Source: Cladopsammia gracilis (lineage: Eukaryota > Cnidaria > Anthozoa > Scleractinia > Dendrophylliidae). From it: a DNA stretch of 64,000 nt. The DNA lies in the NCBI GenBank assembly GCA_022457155.1, contig JAJGOT010000059.1, positions 1,560,001-1,624,000 of the forward strand, in the 5' to 3' direction. A program made the translations under genes and the position numbers. The notes below the pieces were generated by a model. That model searched no databases. It was not told where the DNA came from and was given only the letters and a program-made list of their open reading frames with translations. Each line of letters starts with the position of its first letter. The stretch's first letter is position 1. This document shows, one piece after another, positions 55,743 through 64,000 of the stretch.

Positions 55743-58700
55743 ATGCCTGCTGATCCGATAAGTGCACGGTCTATAGCATGTGAGCAGAACACAAGCGTTT
55801 TAGTCGTATTCGTCTTAGCGGAGACACCACACGCAACACAAGCAAAGGTTGATCTACAACAAGGCTATTTAGACAGTCCGGCTCAACTCTCGGCTCAACT
55901 GTTTGACTGCCGCCCAATAATGGATTCTGCATGCGAATGTCAGAGCAACATGAAATCATTAACAGTCACTCGCACACCGACTTTAGACCGTGATTTACGA
56001 ATTAGACGTTTCCATCGCGAAGATACACGCCGTATTCATAATCTTTTCTTGGAGGAAACACGATGTCTGTTATGGCCAATGTTTGCGCAGACCGTCCGTA
56101 GTCCACCGGCTGTTATTTTACATGTGTTGTTTATCACTGCCGGAGTGGTCTTCGCCCGGTCGTGTATTTTTGCCCTGTTCGGTGTTGTCTTCGCCGCCTG
56201 TGGTATCTTCGTGTATATTTACCGCTGGTTTTATCAGTATTTGACTAGTTCCCTGAAAGGAGACTTAGCCAACATCACACAAGTAAGCGATTTTTTTTCA
56301 TGATTATTCAATCGTTAAATATTAAAAAGGTTTTCAGTTTCATGTTTTACGCGCAAAGCGTTGTAGCCTTTCCCAGGGAAAAAGTAAAATTGTGCTGTGA
56401 AAAACCAACACACAGCAGTTAGGGGAAAAATATGTTGTCATTAGAAACTACCACAATGTAGTTATAAGAAGCCAACTCAATGCAATTATAAAGAAGCCAA
56501 GCTAATACAAGGCAACAGTCAATGCGAAAACCGACAAAATGCAGCTAGAAGAGAAACCCAACATAATTAAAGCAATTGAGAACAAGTAACCAACACAGGA
56601 AACAGCCGTTGAACAAAACAACAAACAAAAAATAAGTCTTATTGCGAACTTTCATCCGCTTAACTCTTAGAGGTTTCTCTTGAAAACAGCATAACAAATT
56701 AAATCAAGTCTCATTCTTTATTGTCTTCGCTTACGTAACATTAAAAAGCCACTTTGGTTAAAACAAAATGGGCGAGGTAAACCACAAGTTCGAATCAAAG
56801 TAATTAAACCTGGAGTGATTACATGTGTAAATTATTGTTTGTTCAAGAGCTACTTTATCACCACACACTTTTATCAAAACACATTTGGAATTTTTGAACG
56901 TCTTTCGCCAAAACCGCAACAACAGATAAAAAACAATCCTGGAATTTCTGGAAGTTTTATACTTTTCCAACAAGCTTTAATATGTGAAAAATTTATTATT
57001 TGAAAAATCAGTTAGTGACATAAGTAATTTTCCAGCTATTCAACGGATAAAATGTATACTTTGCTAAGATATCGATATGTATCTCGAAACATTTTTCACA
57101 CAAACGTCAAAATGTAACTTTGTGTCTTTGCTTAAGACATCAATTTATCTTGTAATGCGGGAGATTTGGCAAGAAAAATGTTTGCACTGGACCTCCAGTG
57201 CGGTTTATTTTCTAAACTTTGACTTTTAAATATGTGGAGTAAAAAAAATTCGAATACCATTAACCTTTTTGCGGTTATCCTTTACTAAATATGAACCCTT
57301 TAGATTTTCCTAAAGTCTCAATTCAGGCTGAACGTAACGTGTATCCAACATAACGTTTCCGAGTCTGTAGATGAAATGGTCAAGTCTTACCATTCAAAGA
57401 CTCTTCATATAAAAGCTAACGAGCAGTTTTTTCCTTGTGGCACTTTTTAATTGTTTGTTTTACAAGTGAAAATGTAACAAAATGTGGTCATTTGAGAGGT
57501 GAATGGCGGGGGATAGACTAAAGTCACTGGGTCAAAAAAAAAAAAAACCCTAGGAAACCATGCAACGTTAACATGTCCAGAAAAAAAAAATACAATATCT
57601 TCACAGTTGTAGTTGAAATTTTAGAACGAAAAATGAAACATCTTGAACGGCCTTTGTAAACGGATTTTGCCAAGGCCGGATCAAAACAGCGTTTCTTTAT
57701 ACAAGCCGTCCGTTACGTAACATTCCTAAAATATCTGCATTGCGTGTGCTAACTTGAAGTGCGAAGATTCTACAAATATTTTTTGGTCTGGAAGCCTTCT
57801 GGAACGATGTCAAAACTCCAGATGCTATCAAAAGTAAGGAGCGGATAGAGTGAAGAAAACCATCTATTAAACGTTGGCCGATTTTTCTGGAAAACCAAAA
57901 CGCGGGAAGTTTGTTGGCGTTTTTACGTATTTTCATGTTTACACTCAAACAGTGAAGTGTTTCAAGTTCCGTTTCCGATCACGCACGCTTAGCTGTTTGC
58001 ATCACGATTCCACGTAACAGAGTTTCGAAATTTTGACAAATGCGTCACTGGCAAAAGCGGAAAACTAGAACCATATCAAAGTTCTCCTCAGTAATTTTTG
58101 ATTGGTCATTTTAGAAATCCACTCAAACAATCCAAAGCTAGAAGATCCTAGAACCATCACAGCATAATAGACATCGTCACAGGAAAGTATTGCTCATTTG
58201 TATGATCACACTTAAGGATTTCATCCACAGACTCAGTTAGAACCACCTTGTGCAGCATAATAAACAGTACCACAGGTAAGTACTGCTCAGTAGCTTTTAT
58301 TTGAATGGTCACACTTCAGGATTTCATACACAGACTCAAAAGTTAGAACCACCTTGTACAGCATAATAAACAGTACCACAGGAAAGTACTGCTGAATAGC
58401 TTTCATTTGAATGGTCACACTTCAGGATTTCATACACAGACTCAAAAGTTAGAATCACCTTGTTCAGCATAATAAACAGTACCACAGGAAAGTACTGCTC
58501 AGTAGCTTTCATTTGAATGGTCATACTTTAGGATTTTATCCACAGACTCAAAAGTTAGAACCATCTTGTACAGCATATATAAACACTACCACAGGAAAGT
58601 ACTGCTGAATAGCTTTTATTTGAATGGTCACATTTTAGGAACTCGAAAGTTAGAACCACCTTGTAGAGCATAATAAACAGTACCACAGGAGAGTACTGCT

Positions 58701-60713
58701 TAATAGCTTTTACTTTTAAAAATAGTCACACTTTATGATTTCATCCACAGACTCAAAGGTTAGAACCACCTTGTACAGCATAATAAACAGTACCACCGGA
58801 AAGTACTGCTCAATAGCTTTTATTTGAATGGTCACACTTTAGAATTTCACCCCGGCACAGACTCACAAGTTAGAACCACCTTGTATCGCAAGAAAGTATT
58901 TACTACTCAGTCACTTCACAAAGTTAAAACTAAGAACCACTTTTAATACATTTCTCAGGGTTTGGCTCCATGTGGCAAATGTCTCGTGCATTGTTAATAA
59001 GCCGGTCAAAAGTCGCGTGCGAACGCAAACTAATGCATACACGGGTTGCACAAGATTTAGCTTCACCTTTAAAAAATACACAGACACTTTCACGTGCACG
59101 AAAAACACGTGTTTTGTTAATAACCTCTGCACACGCCTGATCATAGGATAAGATATCTATATATGCAATACAATGTGTCAAGCTAATTATAGATTGTCAC
59201 CTCCAACTCGCTGTGCTGATCAGTTTCGTTTCAGTTTCTTCAGAGGTATATTTTGAATGCGGCAAAAAAAATTTCGATATCTAAACGAATCATTTTGCCC
59301 TCAAGTCCTGTGTTGAAAAGTGAAATTAATAGAGCCCCGAATATTATTTAGCAGAATGGTGAAAAACAAGTCACCTTGAGCATTAAGAGAATTTAACCTT
59401 TTCATGCATTTGTTATACTATAAAAAGCATTCACTTGAGTCGGTCCTTCTTTCTGCAGACCAAAAGATAAGGAGACTCTAGGTATCATGAAATTTGTGTG
59501 GTAAATGGTTATAATTTAGAGCACGCGAACTAAGTTTTAAAAGTCGTACTCGTACTTAATCTTGTACTCGCGGTCCGATCTAAAGTTCCCTAACATTTCA
59601 CTTATCTCTTTAAAAAAAATCAACCAACTGTTTACATGGGGATCGCGAATTCGTCTCGTGGGGAGGAGGGCTAGACAACTCTGGGGGAGGGGACGGGGAT
59701 TTTCTCGTCTAGTCAGAAAGAGTAACCCCGGCGTGCGCGTGTCGAGTAAAAGCCAATTTTTATACAGTATATTTTACAGTACCCCAGGAAAGTACTGTTC
59801 CTTATCCTTCACATGAATGACCACGCTTTAAGCTAGATTCCATCCACAGTTTTCAAAGTTAGAAAGCAAGTAATGACAGTTATAGGGCAGTTTTTAATTG
59901 AGTGTCGTAAACCAAAGTAATTACTCCGACCAATCACAGCAGTCGTAAACAATCCAATGAACCAATCAGAACTCGAAGCAGTTACATGTCGGCGGCGCCA
60001 AGCGCGGGAAAACGCGTGCGAGCAAGTCACGATTGGTTTTGGTTTTACTTCTGATTGGTTGAGAAAGTGGCGCGAGGTTTTTTAGCCAATCACAAAGCGT
60101 AGCAATGCAAAACCAAAGCAGTTGTGTAATTACTTTCGACACTCAATTGAAAACTGCTCTAACTGTGGAAAAGTAGAGTTTGGTTGGGACCCAGTGTAAT
60201 TCAGCTTTAGTTTCACCGCGCGCAGCTGCTGTATACCATGCTGATACATTATCAAACATCAAAGCTCGGCTGCCCTTGCGACGAATGTTTTGCGGTTTAT
60301 TTCCCTTTGAACATCTTGTCATCATCTCTTATTTTTTTTATTAACAAACGTGTTTTTTTTTTCTTTAATTTTAGTATTACCTTTCCAAAGCGAAGTGCAA
60401 TTTCCTAGTGGCGGAATTCGACAGCTCAATTGTGGGTTTCATAGCTGTGGATAAAAAATCCGAAACTGTTGCATTTGTGAAACGAATCTCTGTTGATATC
60501 TGCTTTCGCGGGCAAAGAAAATACATTGCCACAAAACTTCTACAAGAGGCTTTCAAGTTTTGCCGAGAATGCGGGTACAGAGAATTAGTTGTGGAATTCC
60601 CTGGGACTGATAAGACAAAAATTCATAGATTATATCGCAACGAGGTCAAGAATAAACAAGACTTCTTTGTTGCAAGGCAAGGTTATCAAACAAACAAATA
60701 TCGTGAACCTTAA
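55743..60713 (+). CDS. NAT8-like GNAT N-acetyltransferase, membrane-anchored, two exons
   Basis: Exon 1 55743-56282 (donor GTAAGC), exon 2 60375-60713 (acceptor TTTAATTTTAG), joined in phase 0, up to 292 residues. ATGs at 55920 or 55950 are alternative starts; 55950 (MKSLTVTRTP) leaves a NAT8-sized protein. Order: LRIRRFHREDTRRIHNLFLE, a long hydrophobic region (AVILHVLFITAGVVFARS, CIFALFGVVFAACGIFVYIY), DLANITQ before the splice, then the GNAT fold with FLVAEFDSSIVGFIAV and FRGQRKYIATKLLQEAFKF (the acetyl-CoA site, normally R/Q-x-x-G-x-G/A) and YRELVVEF. Related enzymes acetylate lysines or cysteine conjugates at the ER. The Gly-poor R-K-Y-I-A loop is slightly unusual. Confidence 0.85.
58180..58890 (-). 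repeat. 106-bp minisatellite, about seven copies
   Basis: Inverted copies of the same unit (TTAGAACCACCTTGTACAGC ... CAGTACCACAGGAAAGTACT) with more divergence and some truncated units. It lies in the intron of the NAT8-like gene. Confidence 0.9.
59885..60159. repeat. MITE copy 3 (CGCGGGAAAA family), best preserved
   Basis: TA|GGGCAGTTTTTAATTGAGTG at the left faces CACTCAATTGAAAACTGCTC|TA at the right. The interior has GGCGCCAAGCGCGGGAAAAC. TA flanks fit a Tc1/mariner-mobilised MITE. It lies in the NAT8-like intron. Confidence 0.8.
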
Positions 60714-61226
60714 TGTATCGCGTTACGCACATACGCACTTGTGATGTCATAACTCGGGATATGCGTGACTTCCCAGGTCGAGCGTCGTGACGTCCAAACA
60801 GATTAGCCAGCGGCTCACTGCTTAATACCTTGTGTTACATGGCTTGAATTGTGCCAACTGAAAATGCAGGAAGTTGGACTCGTTCATCTTATGGACAGTC
60901 GTGGGTTGTTTAAAACACCACGAGGTCAATAGTGGCGATAGTTTATTAGAACTGGTTGCTAAACTACAAACGGAGCCATTGGATACAGAGACCAAAAATC
61001 TTGAAAACTGGCCAAACAGACGTTGAAACAAAAACGTGCAACTGGATGGAGCTAGCGCGGGAAATCACGTATCTGGTGCCAAGCGCGGGAAAACATGCGC
61101 GTGCGCGTCCGGTAGATTTTTAATTAGCTTCTTATTGGTTGCGGGTTAGCGCGGGAAATTACGCACCCGTGCTAAGAGCGGGAAAACATATGTGTGACCA
61201 GTCCTGTTGATTTTGAATTAGCTTCT

Positions 61227-61350
61227 GGGCCGAGTTGTTCGAATATGACGATTAGCGCTAATCCGGGGTTAATTACCATGACAACTCATATGTTCTGTTG
61301 ACAGTTAATCCAGGATTAGTGCTAATCAGGCTTTGAACAACTCGCCCCTG
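61227..61350. repeat. foldback MITE
   Basis: GGGCCGAGTTGTTCGAA and GATTAGCGCTAATCC face GGATTAGTGCTAATC and TTGAACAACTCGCCCC. Confidence 0.75.
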
Positions 61351-61611
61351 ATTGGTTGCGAAAAGAACACCTTTCCTGTAATTGATTAATGAAAGTTCCG
61401 TCGCTTACATATTAAGGCTGTTTAATAGGATGAATTGTAGTTGTAAGTTCTGATTACCGAGCAACTAATTTCGAAGAAAAGGTAGAACGTAAAATCAGTT
61501 ATTTAAATATGCCACAAGAGGTCAACTTGAAAGTAAGAAAAAATCTGATGAATTGCAATAATATTGTAACATTGTAAGATTGATAAGCAATTACTTATAT
61601 AATAATATTGT

Positions 61612-61615
61612 CAAT

Positions 61616-61652
<37 letters not shown>
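61612..61652. repeat. (AAT)n microsatellite
   Basis: About 12 to 13 three-base units. Confidence 0.9.
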
Positions 61653-61653
<1 letters not shown>

Positions 61654-62679
61654 GCATGACGAATTTGTCATTAAAAGATTCATTATATTCACAAACAGTT
61701 CTTGTTTGATCGAGGCTGCTGTACTCTAGTTCTTACAATTGTGCTACTCAGGAGATATATTTGTGCAAAGGAAGTTGCTGATAAATACATTTGAAATTGG
61801 TTTGTTGAATTTGCAGTCATGAACTTTAGTGAATACCGTATTCAGTCGAGCCTCGTCGAATCAGGTGTGGCGTGAGAGTGGGTCGGTATCGATGTTGGTG
61901 TTGGGTTCATTAATATCGATGCTTGTGCGAAATATCGGTCCTTTCAACACCATTCGATACTGCACACATTACCTCTCAATATGGGAATTTTTCCAAAGCC
62001 TGCGTTCTTTTCTGGTCAGCGCCAACTCCACCATGAAGAGAGACTTGTTTAGGTTTGCATATACTCTAGTGCGAGAAGTTTTTTTTTTCTCAAGTTTGCT
62101 TAGCAAGGAGAGGCCCATATCGATACGAAGTATTCGATACCAAGCTTTTGATATGTACACACTCACGACGTAAGCATGAAAGCGAGGCCTAAGGGCCACC
62201 AAATTTCCTGCAAACTTCAAAAAAGTAAATATGGCGGCGGAAACAAGAGCGATTTGTGATTTAGAGATTAAAAATTAACCCCAGAAGATATTCCTGGAGC
62301 AGTTATAGTAAATGAAAGTGACGTTGGAAAGTGGACCATGGAGAAACTAACCTTCATCTACATCTACAAATTTGCCTTCGGCAAGGATCCTTCGCCGGCA
62401 AATAAATGCATGAAACGTCAAGTCTTTCCTATTATCGGAACGATTATTACAAAGCGCAGCAGCGCAGCATTTGTGAGAGCTATTTTCGGTCGTAGTTGTA
62501 GGCTGCGCTTCTCCCATTTTAAATGCGATGCAGCCCTTAGGCCTCGTTTTCATGCTTATGTCCAAACATCGATACTAGCCCGAATTATCGGTCCTTTAGA
62601 TACCCGTGACCATTCGGCGTGGACTGCGTTCTTTATGGTCAGAACCATCTGGCTTGTTTTAGCCTGGAAAGGATTGACG

Positions 62680-63056
62680 TCGCAATATATGAGGCTCGAT
62701 CAATGACATTTGGACCCTTTTTATGGAACAAGCTAGATAAAAACATCACTGAAACGAGCAGCCTATCTAGGTTTAAGTGTCATATTAGATGTAGGGATCT
62801 TACTGAACTGATAAACGGCAACAATTGCTCTGCGTGTGTTATTTGTACCTCTTAAGTTGTGCCCGTGTTCTGAGAATTGTTTTTTATTATTTTAGAATAT
62901 TGTAAATTTATATATAATATATATAGGATTATACTATAGCTTCTTTTATAGCTTTCTTATTTCTTAACTTTTATTTATCATACTATTCATTATTTATTGT
63001 ATCTTTATGTTGTGTCCCCAATTAGCGCTAGCTAAATACATTGACACATGAATAAA

Positions 63057-63088
<32 letters not shown>
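62680..63088 (+). pseudogene. LINE 3' end with (CAT)n tail
   Basis: The frame ending at 62855 reads SMTFGPFLWNKLDKNITETS and LSRFKCHIRCRDLTELI, a non-LTR ORF2 tail. It is followed by about 200 bases of AT-rich 3' region, AATAAAGTT, and a (CAT)n tail at 63058-63088. Such simple-repeat tails mark the 3' end of CR1/L2-type insertions. Confidence 0.7.
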
Positions 63089-63330
63089 CAATGATATCAA
63101 TATCGAAAAAGATGTCATCTATTGGTAAATATCGTACTAGTATTTACTTTTACTTTTATTACAATTTGATGGCAAACAATATAAATATACAACAATAATA
63201 ATAACAACTGCCATAAGGATAACTTGTAAAGGAGTCTGAACCCCATGTAAAAACAAGTCACCTCCTGTATACAAAGTTGTAAAAATCATCATAATTACTA
63301 AAAATACAATTCGCTAATATTAAAAATCGA

Positions 63331-63732
63331 TTAATCACTGTTAAATAAAAAATTCATAACCTTAAGTTTAAAAGTATTTACATCAGTAGCCATACGCGTC
63401 TCTTTTGGCAGCATATTCCAGCTGTCAACAATCCTATTAAAATAACTGTATTTAAAAACATCAGTTCTAGCAAAGTTCTTCTTCAGAGACAAATTGTCAA
63501 ACGATCTATAAGAATAACGATCCCCATCTGAATAAAAGGTTATATAAGAAGAAATGTCAATGTTAACAAGACCATTTACGGCCTTGAACAAAAACATAAC
63601 ATCAGACAAGAATCTTCTCTGTTCTAGTGATAACATATTCCGCAGTTTCTTTAAGCGGGTATGATAAGGATCATCGTTTTTCAGTATGAACTTAGTTGCT
63701 CTGCGTTGGACACCCAAGCGTGTTGTTTGCAT
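63331..63732 (-). pseudogene. LINE reverse transcriptase C-terminal part, 5'-truncated
   Basis: 133 residues: GVQRRATKFILKNDDPYHTR, MFLFKAVNGLVNIDISSYI, SLKKNFARTDVFKYSYFNRI and VDSWNMLPKETR. This is the conserved tail of non-LTR ORF2 proteins. No reverse transcriptase core is present upstream before 64000. Confidence 0.8.
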
Positions 63733-63859
63733 TTATCGACATTTATAAGACATTTATCGAATCAAAATCGCCAAATAAGTCCATTGATCTCTCTTACCAG
63801 GATCTCAGATAGTCGGTACGAGCGAAAAATACGAGCGGGTGGTAGGTGCCGTGAACAAA

Positions 63860-64000
63860 ATTAGGGAGCTTACGCAACCATGACGGCGACGGCAGAGAGA
63901 ACGGCACAAAATAATAGGTTTAATGAGCGAAAACAATGCTTATGCACGTGCGTTTTACATTTTGGTACATTTCTTTGCCTTCCCTGCAAAACAATAACGT
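63860..64000 (+). repeat. dispersed repeat, runs off the right edge
   Basis: AATAATAGGTTTAATGAGC and AAACAATGCTT match 40420-40510; both copies have an ACCATGAC-rich stretch just before. Confidence 0.6.

Larger units (their letters stand above)
60714..62600. other. intergenic with small repeats
   Basis: No gene seen apart from repeat fragments. The AAGCGCGGGAAAAC motif recurs at 61080 and 61170. Confidence 0.5.

Overview
The window looks like nuclear DNA of a marine invertebrate, most likely an anthozoan cnidarian such as a coral. I infer this from spliced animal genes, a dense mix of foldback MITEs, decayed LINE 3' ends and minisatellites, and Polinton proteins of the type I know from cnidarian genomes. 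The species cannot be named from the sequence alone.

Flanks. Four host genes are visible: a partial unknown gene at the left edge (1-553, -), a single-exon vesicular inhibitory amino acid transporter-like gene (35165-36535, +), a four-exon synaptophysin-family gene (41947-47500, -) and a two-exon NAT8-like N-acetyltransferase gene (55743-60713, +). The rest of the flanks is repeats: foldback elements, hAT-like and TA-flanked MITEs, 88-bp, 106-bp and 57-bp tandem arrays (several inside introns), microsatellites and LINE tails.

Centre. Two mobile elements are nested. The outer one (11939-34254) has 248-bp terminal inverted repeats, TA target duplications and an IS630/Tc1-mariner-type DDE transposase. 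It also carries two cargo genes: a SAM-like/CCHC zinc-knuckle gene and a small spliced HIRAN-like gene. The inner one is an AT-rich 18,410-bp Polinton/Maverick (12541-30950) with 531-bp inverted repeats that differ at one base. Its 6-bp target duplication, ATCTTT, lies inside the outer element's SAM/CCHC gene and breaks it.

Polinton gene set. Virion and packaging: major capsid protein, penton-like minor capsid protein, packaging ATPase, phage-tail-fibre-like protein, basic core-like protein, pVI-like protein and adenovirus-type protease, phospholipase A2. Replication and integration: protein-primed-type PolB, DUF2738-like protein, retroviral-type integrase with chromodomain. Expression: a TFIIB/VLTF3-like zinc-ribbon protein. 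Virion genes share an AT-rich motif just before their ATG; replication genes share a different one, and some 3' ends carry terminator-like hairpins.

Most notable observation. The zinc-ribbon ORF, the PLA2 ORF and the integrase ORF lie in successive -1 frames. At each junction there is an in-frame canonical slippery heptamer (GGGAAAC, then AAAAAAC) followed by a potential stem-loop. The integrase frame has no ATG before its catalytic core, and neither PLA2 nor integrase has the promoter motif. This suggests retrovirus-style tandem -1 ribosomal frameshifting in a Polinton. The competing explanation is simple indels, because two other junctions (PolB, and pVI/protease) show +1 offsets in A runs.
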